The translations under genes and the position numbers were made by a program. Below are positions 45,958 through 56,939 of a stretch of 64,000 nt of DNA, one piece after another; within the stretch, counting starts at the first letter, position 1; the number at the start of each line of letters is the position of its first letter. The notes under the pieces were generated by a model. That model did no database searches. It saw only the letters and a program-made list of their open reading frames with translations, and was not told the origin of the DNA. Source of the DNA: Chrysemys picta bellii (lineage: Eukaryota; Chordata; Testudines; Emydidae); NCBI RefSeq assembly GCF_011386835.1, contig NC_088801.1, forward strand, positions 20,756,824-20,820,823, read 5' to 3'.

Positions 45958-47012
45958 ATCGGTTCTAAGGCCGGAAGGGACCATCAGATCATACAGTCTG
46001 ACCTCATGTATATCACAGGCCACCAACACCACTCAGCACCTGCACACTAAACCCAGCAAAATATTATAGCCCACAGGAGACTAGATTATGTGCTAGAGGC
46101 AGAGTATAGGAGGGATCAAGGTGCATCAGTGCCCGAGGCCCCTGCAGTGGCATGGAATTGAGTGAGATACACCCAGGTAATGCTGACAAACAACCTGCAC
46201 CCACACACTGCAGAGGAAGGCAATCTACCACCAAGGTCACTTCCAATCTGACCTGGGGGAAAATTCCATCCCAACCCCACATATGGCAGTCAGTTAGACC
46301 CTGAGCATGTGAGCAAGAACCAGCGAGCCACGAATCTAGGAGAATTCTCAGTGCCACCTCAGAGTTCAGGCCATCCCCATCCAATGTCCCATCTCCAGTC
46401 ATTGCTATCCTTGATGCTTCAGAGGAAGGAGATTTGAAAAACAAAACAAAACCAGCATACATGGGGGAGGGGGCAGAGAGAATCCATTCCTGACCCCTGC
46501 AGGTGCCTGGCTTTTAGGAACATAAGACATAAGCTGGAAGTGAGCCTCAGGGCTGCTAAGCACTGCTCCTTACCATCACAAACAACCTATCATAACTTTG
46601 TTCAGCTCTCTTAAAATTAAGTTCATTGCCATCACATCTCCTAGTGGGAGGCTGTTCCAGAACTTCACCCCTCCACAGTTAGAACCATTGTTCTAATTGC
46701 CAGCCTGAATTTGTTCATCCTATTTGTTCTTGTGCCAGCATTGTCTCTTAGCTCTTCACCCTCCCTGGTGTTAACCTCCCTGATGTATTTATAGAGAGCA
46801 ATCAGATCTTCTGTAGGCCTTCTTTTTGCTAGGCTAATCAAGCCAACTGCTTCCAATATCGTCTCCTAACATAGGCCTTCCAGTCCCCTGATGATCCTAG
46901 TAGTTCTTCTCTGCAGCTGTTCCAATTCATCTTTCTGGAACACTGCACACCAGAATTGTACACGGTATTCCAGATGAGATCTTACCAGTGCCATGTACAA
47001 TGGCATGAATGC

Positions 47013-47043
<31 letters not shown>

Positions 47044-48960
47044 GGAAATGCCTCTCCTGATGCATCGTATTTGTCTTTTGTCACAGCTGCATCACACTGA
47101 TGACTCATAGTCATCTTGTGACCAACCTATACACCCAGGTCTCTCTCCTCCTCTGTGGCTTCCAACTAATGATGCTCCAAACTTATATGACCTACCTTGT
47201 ACTATTGGATTTCCTCCCATTTCTAACTCTAGTCTTCAAGGTCATCCAAATCTTCCTGCCTAATGTTTCAATCCTCCTCTGTATTGATGATGCCTCCCAA
47301 CTGTGTAGCATTAACACACTCCGACATTTTGTGCCAAGGGCATTAATAAAAAATATTAAATAAGATAGGTCCCAAACCTGATCCTGGAGGAACTCCATTA
47401 ATATCCTCCCTCCAGTCTGATAATTTACCTTTCAGCACAACCTATTGCCTTCTCCCTTTAAGCCAGGTTCTTATCCACTTTATAATTCTTGTACTGATCC
47501 CCATCTTCCCTAATTTAGCTAATAAAGCATTTGACATGCTACCACATGGGAAATTAAGTCCAACTATGTTTGATCTACTGCACTTCCCTTGTCTGAAAAC
47601 CCCGTTATTTTCTCAAAGAAGGAAATCAGGAGAGTCTAGCATGAGCTACCTTTGATAAACCCTGTTGTATTATATCCCCTTTACTATTTACCTCAAATAA
47701 TGTAATTATTCTTTCCTTCATAATTTGTTCTAAAGCCTTGCATACTACTAATATCAGCCTAGTAGCTCTGTAATTGCCCAGATCACCTTTTCCCCTTCCT
47801 TAAATATAGGTATGACATTAGCTATTTTCTAATCATATAATCTAATCACTACCCCCAAATAGATACATTTATTAAAAATCCTTGCTGGGGCCTCACAATC
47901 TCATATGCCAGTTCTTTCAGTATTCTGGGATGGAAATTATCCAAGTTAGTCCAATATGAGCGCATAAAGCTCTTTACGTTTTTCTTCCACCTCAGATGTG
48001 GTAATTTCCATTTCTAAACACTCATTCGACCAGCTGTACTGCCACAATGCACATGTTCCATATTATCATCTGTATTGAAAACAGGCAAAATATCCATTTA
48101 GTTTTTGGGCCGTACTGGGTTATCTTTAATCTCCTTACCATCCACACGGCATAGCTGCCAAACCTCATCCTTCCTTATTCTCTTTGTATTTATATAATTA
48201 AAAAATCCTCTTATCATTTATTTTAATTTCTTGGAAAGAGCTAATTCAGCTTGACTTTTAACAATTCTCACCTCATTCCTACATTTTCTAACCTCTATGT
48301 CTAATATTGTAACTTTCTTTGTTGATCAGCCCCTTTTTCCATTCTCTATAGGCTCTCTGCTTACTCCTAATAACCTTCCCTACAAGTTTTTTCCCCTTGC
48401 TTGGGGTGCAAATTTCAGATAGTTTTTTGCATAATTGATCTGAAGAAATTCCAAGCCTCCTCCACATTTAAACCCTTGAGTTCTTAAATCCTGTTAAAAT
48501 CTTTAACTAGTTCCCTTAATTTCCAAAGGTCTGGCCTTTAGAAATAAAAAAATAATCATAGTTGATTATCTGGTTTTAGTTATCCTTCCAATTAATTTAA
48601 ACTGTATCAATGCATGATCACTCGATCCAAGGTTTATTTCCTATGACCAGCTCTTCTATGATGTCCTCACTACTTACTAAAGCCCAAGTCTAAAATTGCA
48701 TTACCTCACCACATTTGAGGAAGAAAATTATCATCTATCATATCCAGGAATAACAGAGCCCTATCACTATTCATCGCATTTATTCTCCAATCTATATCTG
48801 GAAAATGAGTCTTCCATTATGACACAATTCTCAAAAGTATTTCTCTCTCTAATAATATTAAAGAGATCTCTATCCATATCTGAGTTGACCCTGGGGGTCT
48901 ATAGCAGACCCCTAGCACTCTCCTAGACTGCAAGTCTGGCTGTTTGACTGTACTTCAGAC
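45958..48960 (-). pseudogene. CR1/L3-type LINE, about 3 kb, minus strand
   Basis: Minus-strand conceptual translation, broken by many stops and indels, gives in order: a WIKTWLKGR-like stretch (near 47470), GVPPGSGLGPILFNIF (near 47390-47345), a gap at the catalytic Asp-Asp box, a patch ending [14 protein letters not shown] (near 46990-46940), [14 protein letters not shown] (near 46910), LISLAKRRPTEDLIALYKYI (near 46850-46790) and a C-terminus near 46700. A long 3' UTR runs to 45958 ('tggtcccttccggccttaga'). Upstream sequence to about 48960 is continuous with the element by style but not individually verified. It diverges from the young CR1 copies and resembles the older L3 branch. Confidence 0.65.
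47012..47041. repeat. (CT)n microsatellite inside the L3-type LINE
   Basis: About 30 bp of alternating C and T, interrupting the coding remnant of the LINE. Confidence 0.95.
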
Positions 48961-49376
48961 CTACCCAGAGAAATATATAAAATCTGCAGCCATTTTGATC
49001 ATTCAGCAAAATGCCTATAGTACTCTCAAAAAAAAAAAAACTGCAGGGAAGAAACAAATAGACATGGGAGAATGTGTTAGAGTAAATTTGATCTAATAGA
49101 ACTGAAGCAATCTTTAGATATTCCAAAACACTGGTGCTAAAATGAGATATGGTTCATCCATAAATCATTATAGTAGTATGTGTGGAAAAACTGGATAATA
49201 ACCCAGCCATAACTACCTCAGGCAAAGAGTTTTAGAATAGGAAAGTAATCTAGTGAATATTTATTTTCAGAAATTGTGGTTAGTGGGAAGAACATCTTTA
49301 AGCCTGGGGTTTGTAGAGGGAGATCCAATAGAAGAAGGATTTTATAGGAGACTGCAGAGAATGGGCATTGAAAAAT

Positions 49377-49399
49377 GAGAGAGAGAGAGAGAGAGAGAG
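49377..49399. repeat. (GA)n microsatellite
   Basis: Alternating G and A, followed by purine-rich sequence. Confidence 0.95.
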
Positions 49400-49820
49400 T
49401 CAGAGAAAGAAAAGTGAGGTTGTAGAAAACAAAGACAAAAAGGAGGAAAATTCCTTAAAGCTCACTGGAGGATCGGGAAGAGGAAAAAGATAAAGAGATG
49501 AAGGAAGCAAACGTGGGAAAGGGTGGGGGTAGATGGAAAGAGCTTGCAAAGAAGAGGAATAGACAAATGAGAAAGAGGTCATCAAATGCAGAGGAGAGAG
49601 ATATCTGGATCTTCAGTAGCTTCTGTAGGAGAGAAATAAATAATCTGAACTAGAAGTACTTGATATAATAAAGAGCCTTATTCAGAAAAATAATTTATGT
49701 GCAATTTGGTTAAATCCTGAAATACTGGAAACTAGCTGTACTTCTTATTGATCTAGATACTTCCTTCACCATTTTGGGAATAATTTCTTCTGCATCTATT
49801 TTTATAACATTGGTTATTGC

Positions 49821-49865
49821 CATAGGTGCTCCAGGCCCAGAGCACCCACGGAGTCAGCACCTATG
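49821..49865. repeat. 45-bp collapsed palindromic MITE
   Basis: cataggtgctccaggcc and 'gagtcagcacctatg' are inverted ends with almost no interior. The ends resemble those of the 'gtgctcagcaccca' family at 24690. Probably an internally deleted copy; no target duplication was identified. Confidence 0.45.
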
Positions 49866-50810
49866 ACAATACCTATTGTGCATGCCAACTCGGCATTTCA
49901 AATAGTTGCAGCTCGGCATTTCCACAAAGTAGTAATCTTTCTATATGACTTATGCACATTAATTTTCTTTTGCTGTAAACTTTCTTCCCTTTGGGGAAAA
50001 AATGGCTTGAGAGGATGTTAGGTGAGTAAACACATTTAGCTCTAGGTCTAGGTCAGGCAGTGACTGGAGGCAACAATAATAGTGGCAGTAAATTATTTCT
50101 AGCACAGTATGTCATGTATTCCACACGAATAGCTGGCAAACATACCCGTTCCTTGGGCTTCAAGAAGTCTGGGCTCTAATCTGTAAAAGTGGAAAGAGAA
50201 GCTTGCATTACATATCTTATCCAGTTTAAAAGGTCCTCATTACAAATATTTCCTTCTTTCAGAGTCCTTTCCCCAGATAAATAACCTTATTAACAATAAG
50301 TCTAGGCCTTAGGTTTTATTTCTGCCGGTATTTATTTTTCTGTGATTTTTTCATCCTTTCTGGTTTGTTCTCTTTCTATGATGGCATGTGATCTTGGGGA
50401 ACTCTCTTTGCATGAGATTTGAGAGCTGTCTCTTTTGGAGTATTGTAGCTCACATTATACTGCTGTACCAACCCTCAGACCTTCACTTGTTAAGCTATTC
50501 TATCCATGTTTCCTAATTTAAAAATTACTTCCAACATCTGTTCTGAATTTGTTCATCCCTACTGTCTATTCTTTACACATTATACCATTCTTTGTGCTTG
50601 ACTGAACATATTACCTTGTGCTGGCATTCTTTATAACAGTTAAAATCATAACTACAGTATTGATATAAATTACTTCTCAATTGATATATTTACCCCCTTC
50701 TCTAAATAAACCACATTTAAAGGTTTTTAACCTTGGTCTTGCTATTTTCAATCCTAAATGAAGGAGACTAGATGGACAGGATTTGTACACAAAAAGCCCT
50801 GTAAATTATT

Positions 50811-51890
50811 CCTGGGGGAATTCTGCACCACTGCGGAAATTACTTTTGATGAGGGAAGCAAAGAGAAGCCACAAGAGCAGTCACGCATCCCTCCCCAGCA
50901 GAATGGGCACGTCATTTCAGGTGCCTGGAACAGCACGTGGAGAAGTAAATCTTTGGGAGTGGGTGGGGGGAGGATGCCCCAGCCTGTGGCTCCTACCCTA
51001 TGCTGGGCTCAGTTACTAGTCATAGGTGGGCTGGTGGTGGGAGAGAACAGGACTTGCTCTTCCCGCACAAGGAGCAGCTGGGGCCAGGTTAGACCCACTC
51101 CCAGAAACTTCCCCCAGCTGCAGGAAGCTCCACACACACACCCCACCTGCTTTCTGCCTCCTCAGCTGTGGGAGGAGGGGTCACTGATTGTCCACCCAAC
51201 CCATGCGCCTGGACCCCCAATACCCAGACCCCCCTGCTGAGCCTCAACCCCTGCAAATGGAGCCTCCCTGCACCTGGTCCCCCACTCTGTCAAGCCCCAG
51301 TCCCCAGTCCCCCGCACCCGGACCCCCCCACTGAACTCCACCCCCCTGCATCCAGGCCCCTGCGGAGCCCCTCCCTCTGCATCTGAAACTCCCACCCTTG
51401 CACCCAGACCAACCCCCCACTGAGTCCCCCACACTCAAATCACCACCCCGACAAGCCCCACCCCCTGCACCCAGACCTTTACCCCACTGAGCCCCACACC
51501 TGCAGCACCTGGACCTGTCCAATGAGCCCCCACACACCCATCTCCCTGCACATCCAGAACCCCTGTTGAGCCCCAACCATGTTTACCAGGACCCCATCTG
51601 CAGAGTCCCCTTCCCCCTGCACCCACAACCCTTTAAGGAGCCCCTGTGCATCCAGATCCCCCCCACCCAACACCCAGACCCCCCACTGAGCCACCCACAC
51701 CCAGATAGCCCCACACAGAACACTCTCACTCCACACCTGGATTCCCCCACACTAAGCCCCTCCACACCTGGATCCTGCTGGGCTGAGCCTGCTTGCCCCA
51801 TACCTGGCTCGGGTGCTAGGACTGGGTGTACATGTGAGACTCTGTTCCTCTTGCTTGCTATCTTGGTGCACCTGGCATGGGTTTCAGTGC
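50811..51890 (+). mobile_element. C-rich inverted-repeat element, copy B (left part)
   Basis: Begins cctgggggaattctgcacca, the inverse of the copy A end (541-560). It holds a unique 5' part to about 51170, then the minisatellite body of 'cacccagaccccccactgag'-type units, which aligns with 1-260 of the window. The right end is absent: the element stops near 51890, where a hAT element begins. Between them the two copies give both termini. The long open frames here on both strands come from the repeat units. Confidence 0.6.
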
Positions 51891-51898
51891 ACACTAGC

Positions 51899-52351
51899 CA
51901 GGACTGGCTCCAGGCACAAGCTGGTGCTTGGGGCGGCAGATTGTTCAAGGTGGCATTCTGCCCAATCCTAGGGCGGTACGGCCGCTTTTTCTTTTTTGTT
52001 GTTGTTCTTGTTCCGCTCCGGCCGTCCTGTAGGGGGCGGCGGCGCGGAGAACCAGAGCACCCTGCAGGGCAGTCCTCTTCCTTCCCTCCCCGCCGACCGG
52101 AGCGGAGCCCTCGCAGCAGGCGGCAGGAGGCGGCGCAGCGGGAGGGGCCACGTGGCAGCACCCTGCTGTAGCCCTGGCCGCCCCCTTCCCGCCCGCTCCC
52201 TCCCCATCCCCCCCCAGCTGGTCCCCCTGCACCCGTGCTCCGGCCATGCCACAGGTTTTTGGGGTTTTTTTGCTTTGCCGTTCTGGCCGCCCCGTTGTGT
52301 TTTTTTTTTTTTTTTTTGCTTGGGGTGGCCAAAAAGCCAGAGCCGGCCCTG
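51899..52351. mobile_element. 453-bp non-autonomous hAT-type element
   Basis: Flanked by a perfect 8-bp direct repeat acactagc (51891-51898 and 52352-52359). Ends are caggactggctccagg and 'ccagagccggccctg'. GC-rich interior includes 'gggcggcagattgttcaagg', a T-rich tract and another polyT run (near 52301-52317). A 249-aa frame open on the minus strand spans it but shows only low-complexity Arg/Gly/Lys composition. Confidence 0.9.
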
Positions 52352-52359
52352 ACACTAGC

Positions 52360-53624
52360 AGGTCATGCACAAACTGACCTGTGCAGACCCCCCTGCTAGT
52401 GCATTCATGTAGTCTCATTTGAAACAGACTAAGGAACTTTTTAGGAGTGTCCATATGGGCCAGTCAGAGTGCAACATGCTTGTTGAGCTCATTAGAATTT
52501 ACACCTCTCTGATACGGATTAAGGCACTGAGTAGAGAAGCACTTAGACACACTGCTCCCATTCAGGCCAAACTCAGACTTCCTCCTAGTCTTGTTTACAT
52601 GACCAGCAACTATCCCTTCAGAAATGTATTCCTTTACCAGTTGTTTAACATTACTCTCCAATAGGGCTTTGTCACTGCATTTGATTTCATTTTATTCTAG
52701 CCCCTTCCCTCATTTCATAGGCTTTGTTGACCCTGGTAACAATGGGATCTGTAATTCAGCACCAACACGGCTTCTCTAATAGTATTGATGATGGAAACTA
52801 TTGCATAGACAGGCTTCAGGAGTTTTTACCACCATGTTGTCTAAGCTTTTTTTTTTTTTTTTTTTTTTTTAAACTAGGCTAAAAGGGAGATGGTGATCGG
52901 GCCTCTTTTATGATTCATTTTTTTATGGCTAGATTACTAGGTATCATTTCACTCTTCCCCCTAATTTTTTCTTGAATAAATACAGTTCTTTTTAACAACA
53001 TATATTTATTCTCACATTTGTTATTAAGATAAAATTTCAAACCATCCCATGGCTGACATATCTGTCCTTGAGAAAAAATCCTCTATAAGCAGCTCATAAA
53101 ATATATTTTTCCAAAGACAACCATTTTTTGTGTGCTTTGCCTTATAAATAGATCCTGGGCATAATTAAAATCTGAGTTTTTAAGCAAAGACTTATAGCAA
53201 ATATTTTTATAAAGAACAAGGCCTTAAGAAGTAAAACACATCACACATATTCTTCAAACCACAGTATAAGAGAATAGTAAATGACTAAAAGCAAGATGCA
53301 GTCTTAATGTAATAGCTATGGGTCTGTATAAAAATATTAAAACACATACAATTTATAGTCAATGTCTTTTTACTTTTTTAAATTACAACATACAAATGAA
53401 AAGAGAATTTGTCCTTGTCTTATTGAAAAATCAGACCCAGGAGGTTATTGTTCTGGATTATAAATTTTGTTTTATTTAATAAAACAATCAGAAATGAAAA
53501 CATGAGCTACCACAAGCATAATGATTAAGAATATATGATAGCGTGCATCTCTTAAAACTCATTAAAAGTTAAATTAGGCTAGAAATAACTGGAATAATAT
53601 GAAATGTGATTGCAGCACTATTTG
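52360..53624. other. Unassigned AT-rich stretch
   Basis: Contains a short inverted repeat 'cactagcagg...cctgctagtg' (52353-52402) just right of the hAT element, and a 24-T run. Otherwise featureless. Confidence 0.4.
52847..52870. repeat. Poly(T) tract
   Basis: Twenty-four consecutive T on the plus strand. Confidence 0.9.
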
Positions 53625-53779
53625 TATTAATAATGAATTCAGATAAGACTGAGGTGGTATTGGTAGGTCTGGGAAAGCAACCAGATGATAAGTAAAGGAC
53701 TATATCTCCCCATCAATTGAGCATGTGTGTCAGCCATTTGTGGCAGTGGTACACCTACCTTAGTTACATTCACACCTTA

Positions 53780-53805
53780 GATTGCAGTGTAGACATACCT
53801 TTAAG
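53780..53805. repeat. Right-end fragment of the 36159-type MITE
   Basis: 'attgcagtgtagacatacct' is the reverse complement of the left end of the element at 36159. Its left boundary within 53700-53780 is unclear. Confidence 0.55.
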
Positions 53806-53847
53806 TCATTCCAGAAACTGAAACTAGAGCAGAATGCAGCAGCTCAA

Positions 53848-54135
53848 GGCTGGGTCTACACTACCCGCCTGAATCGGCAGGTAGAAATCGACCTCTCGGG
53901 GATCGATTTATCGCGTCCTGTTGGGACGCGACAATCGATCCCCGAATTGAGGCTCTTACTCCACCAGCGGAGGTGGGAATAAGCGCCGTCTACGGGAAGC
54001 TGCAGAGGTCGATTTTGCCGCCGTCCCTACAGCGGGGTAAGTCGGCTGCGATACGTCGAATTCAGCTACGCTATTCACGTAGCTGAATTTGCGTATCTTA
54101 AATCGACACCCCCCCCCTGTAGTGTAGATGTAGCC
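53848..54135. mobile_element. 288-bp CpG-rich MITE inserted in the L2 relic
   Basis: Ends ggctgggtctacactac and gtagtgtagatgtagcc are inverted. The interior has several local palindromes, e.g. 'ggggatcgattta...aatcgatcccc' and 'aattcagctacg...cgtagctgaatt'. Inserted between codons for EQNAAA and the downstream HWLSG block of the LINE. Target duplication not clear, so hAT versus PIF/Harbinger is open. Confidence 0.8.
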
Positions 54136-54440
54136 TTACTGAATCATGTTTATTAGAAAGGACACAGGCTATGCACTGGCTGTCTGGTTTCCAAGTGGCA
54201 ATTAAGGTGTTCCTTTTGATTTATAAAGACCTTTATGGCTCGTACTTGCTTGTTTGAGAGAATGCCTTTCACCTAGTGCTTACTGACACAATTATGACTG
54301 GTGGAGTTGTTCAAGCTGAAGCCTCTCCCAATTTCAAAGATATGGGTGTTCCATAAGGGGACCTCAGCAGCACACTACCCTAGGTCCCAAATTGATTGAA
54401 TGTTGACCTATTTATTTGAGGCTTTGGAGAGGCAGGAGCT

Positions 54441-55029
54441 TGTTGTTAAGTGGGATTGGGTCATCTGTTTGGGGCTCTGTTTTGTTACAGATTGCCAGTG
54501 AAGTTAGCTACGGGGTGGCTGGAAACTGAAATTTCCATTCCACAGGAAAACCTAAAATTTCAAACAAAAACTTTATTCCAAATAGAAAAAAGAAATTTAA
54601 AATTTTCTCCTGGAGTGGAAATTCCAAAATTTTCTTTTAATAAAGTTGAAACAACGTGTCATTTTGTCCTTCATTGAATGTTTCTGAGGCTCCTCTTGCT
54701 GCCTGGAGCCCTGGGAGTCTGCCAAGCAGTAATCTGGTCAACCTGGAGACCCTGGAAGCGCTGGCTCCAAGACAGTGTACCTAAAAGGTCAGGCTGGGAG
54801 CCAGGGAGTCCAAGTCTGGAATCTCTAGGAGACCACGCTCCCCAGCCCCCACACTAGCTAGAGTGCCAGGTAGGCAAGTTGGGAGCAGGCAAACAGGTTT
54901 CTGATGGAATCCATCTTTTAAAATACTTTTGCATTTTATTTAAATACTGTCACTTTCGCAAAAGAAAATTGAAACTAATAACTGGATTTTTAATTTGTAT
55001 TGATTTTATTTTATTTGCACAGTGCATAA
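54441..55029. other. Unassigned stretch
   Basis: No supportable feature. Confidence 0.4.
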
Positions 55030-55106
55030 TTAACCCGTGGAACTCATTGCCACAAGATATCAGAGATGCCAGGAGTTAAATGAAGGGTTAGACATTTATA
55101 TGGGCA

Positions 55107-55580
55107 GTGAGTGTCATGCTGTCTGGTATGACTCATGACCACAGGGCAGACTGCCAAAAACACAGCAGACACCCCAAACTGGTAGTAGGCTCTGTAATTA
55201 GATTTCACCAACCCAGTGACAAACTCCTGGATCACTATGACAGTCTTATGAGGGAGTCACAGACAGTCCCCTTAGACTCTTCAGTCTGTTAAATGGTTGG
55301 TTACACCAAAAAATCACAAACTATTTAGGTTGCTTCCAGTCCCAAGAGACCAGTCACTTACACCAGATCAACTGGTAGCCTAGATGTTATACCAAAAACA
55401 ATGCTTGTAGCCAATTCTGTAATAAACTGTCTAAAGTTTTATTAACTAGGAAAAAGAAATGTCAGTTATTTACAAATTAAAGCAAGCAAACATATACACA
55501 CAAATGAGTTACCATCTATGATTCCTAAAGATGACAGAGATGTGATAATCTGTCAATTGAAAATGCCTTTCAGGATAGAT
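55107..55580 (-). mobile_element. ERV LTR-like fragment inside the CR1
   Basis: Phrases 'agtcacagacagtcccctta', 'accaaaaaatcacaaactat' and 'aatgagttaccatctatgat' are ones I recognise from a turtle ERV LTR in reverse orientation. Ends are undefined and it may be truncated by the neighbouring PLE tail. Confidence 0.45.
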
Positions 55581-55582
55581 CT

Positions 55583-55676
55583 ATAAAAAGCAACAGAGGG
55601 TCCTGTGGCACCTTTGAGACTAACAGAAGTATTGGGAGCATAAGCTTTCGTGGGTAAGAACCTCACTTCTTCAGAT
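55583..55676 (-). mobile_element. Penelope-like element tail (PLE D)
   Basis: A 94-bp fragment nearly identical to the terminal region of the PLE at 56723 ('aacagagggtcctgtggcac', 'ggagcataagctttcgtggg'). It begins exactly at 'aaaaagcaacagagg', lacking the more distal 'tagccgtgttagtctg' part. This is the same cut position seen on one arm of the palindromic copies. Confidence 0.75.
55636..55674 (-). other. Hammerhead-like motif, PLE D
   Basis: Minus strand: CTGAAGA, hairpin GTGAGG-ttctta-CCCAC (one bulged A), GAAA, GC-TTAT-GC, TC. It has intact CTGAAGA and GAAA core blocks. Confidence 0.45.
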
Positions 55677-55830
55677 TATGTGAGATTGGAAGAAATTTCC
55701 CTGATGGGCAGGTTATTCCACAGTTGTTCGCTATGGAGATTTTTGCACCTTCCTCCGAAGCAGCTGGTACTGCCAAAGTGTTGGCCATAGGAGACTGGAC
55801 TGAATGGACCACTGGCTTGATCTGGGTGCC

Positions 55831-56708
55831 AGTGCCTGTTTTCCAAGAAATAAAACCAAAAAAGCCCAGAACCATTAGTTAAGGCCTCTTACTCCTTTCT
55901 GTCATTGTTCACTTATTCTGCCTACTTTGTCTGCAAACTCCATTAAAGGATATTAACAAAGTAGAGCACTGAAGGCAGACAAGGAATCTAATTATCTTTT
56001 GTTGAAAAGCACTATATGTTTCTTTTAACATCCAACAATAGAGTGAAGAGCATCCATATTTCAAATGAATCTTTGATAAAGGTGAACAACAGGGAAGAAA
56101 AAAGTAAGATATACTGTTTTTACTACATGTTTTTATCTTGTCAAAATATTTATTTCTCAGTGTACAGAAGGGTAAATGAAAATGGGTGATGTAGCTGTCA
56201 CTTTTATGTTAGACATCATTTTGCATCCAGCTGTGGCCCTGAGGAAGTTCGTTTTATTTATTTATTTATTTATTTTTAACATGATGATCCAGTTACAAAA
56301 AGGACAAGATGTTTCCACTGACTCTTTGAATTAAAATACAAGCTAGAAATAAAATACATTGCATGCATCAGAGATATTGCTTTCCTTTGGGCTTAGTTTA
56401 TAATTCCTAAATGCTTTCTTGCAAAAATGACACTATTATTTTGATCAGCTGAAGGTAACTGATGTGGAGCTGACTTATTTAAGAGGAATAGAGCCAACAC
56501 ACATATGTAGCCAAATACTCATCCCTCTGTATAAAGTCTGAGTAAACAGATCTTGTAGAGGGGACCTATGTGGAGGTTGTATGTGCATTAGTGTTGGAAT
56601 CCGCCCCCCTCCACCCCCCGCCCCCACATTAGGGAATAGGATTCCCATGAAGCCTTCCATGGGGTAGTGCTAGTCCTGGTCCCTGTTGTGTACGTGGGGA
56701 GTTTGATC
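55831..56708. other. Unassigned stretch
   Basis: No gene or transposon end recognised; contains a (TTTA)n tract and a C-rich patch near 56605. Confidence 0.4.
56254..56277. repeat. (TTTA)n microsatellite
   Basis: Six tandem TTTA-type units. Confidence 0.9.
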
Positions 56709-56805
56709 ACTAGATTCATATATCAGAGGGGTAGCCGTGTTAGTCTGAATCTGTAAAAAGCAACAGAGGGTCCTGTGGCACCTTTAAGACTAACAGAAGT
56801 ATTGG

Positions 56806-56844
56806 GAGCATAAGCTTTCGTGGGTTAGAACCTCACTTCTTCAG
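56806..56844 (-). other. Hammerhead-like motif, PLE E (best copy)
   Basis: Minus strand, 39 nt: CTGAAGA, an extra A, hairpin GTGAGG-ttctaa-CCCAC with a bulged A, GAAA, mini-hairpin GC-TTAT-GC, then TC. In a type I hammerhead, CTGANGA and GAAA are the catalytic core and cleavage follows the UH after helix III. PLEs are known to carry such ribozymes in their terminal repeats. Against it: the extra A before helix II, and no evident helix I pairing in the flanks. Treat as a candidate. Confidence 0.5.
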
Positions 56845-56939
56845 ATGCAAGTAATGGAAATCTCCAGAGGCAGGTATAAATCAGTATGGAGATAACGAGG
56901 TTAGTTCAATCAGGGAGGGTGAAGTGCTCTGCTAGCAGT

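Larger units (their letters stand above)
48961..50807. other. Unassigned stretch with simple repeats
   Basis: Purine-rich plus strand between 49370 and 49620 around a (GA)n tract; otherwise AT-rich with no supportable gene. Confidence 0.4.
53625..54440 (+). pseudogene. L2-type LINE RT C-terminal relic, split by MITEs
   Basis: Translation gives NSDKTEVVLVGLG (near 53637), the conserved segment after the Asp-Asp box of L2-like RTs. Then come KLKLEQNAAA (near 53815) and, beyond an inserted MITE, HWLSGFQVAIKVFLLIYKDL (near 54176), the L2 landmark 'LHWLPV..FK..LL.YK.L'. Sequence of similar style continues to about 54440. Stops and indels make it non-functional. A MITE end fragment (53780-53805) sits in the first part. 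Confidence 0.75.
55030..55830 (+). pseudogene. CR1 3' end interrupted by LTR and PLE pieces
   Basis: 55030-55100 carries the CR1 C-terminal WNSLPQDI segment ('gtggaactcattgccacaag') and following text. 55685-55830 carries the CR1 3' UTR ('tgatgggcaggttattccac', 'gactggactgaatggaccac'). The CR1 sequence normally between them is replaced by an LTR-like piece and a PLE tail. The two outer parts are colinear with one CR1 in the plus sense. Confidence 0.65.

Noticed and set aside
47012..47041. Possible CRISPR-like or tandem array
   Set aside because: Simple (CT)n microsatellite; no spacer-repeat structure exists anywhere in the window, and the organism is a eukaryote.
51583..52332. 249-codon open frame on the minus strand
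   Set aside because: It runs across the C-rich repeat body and a hAT element with its own target duplication; the composition is low-complexity and it has no domain.
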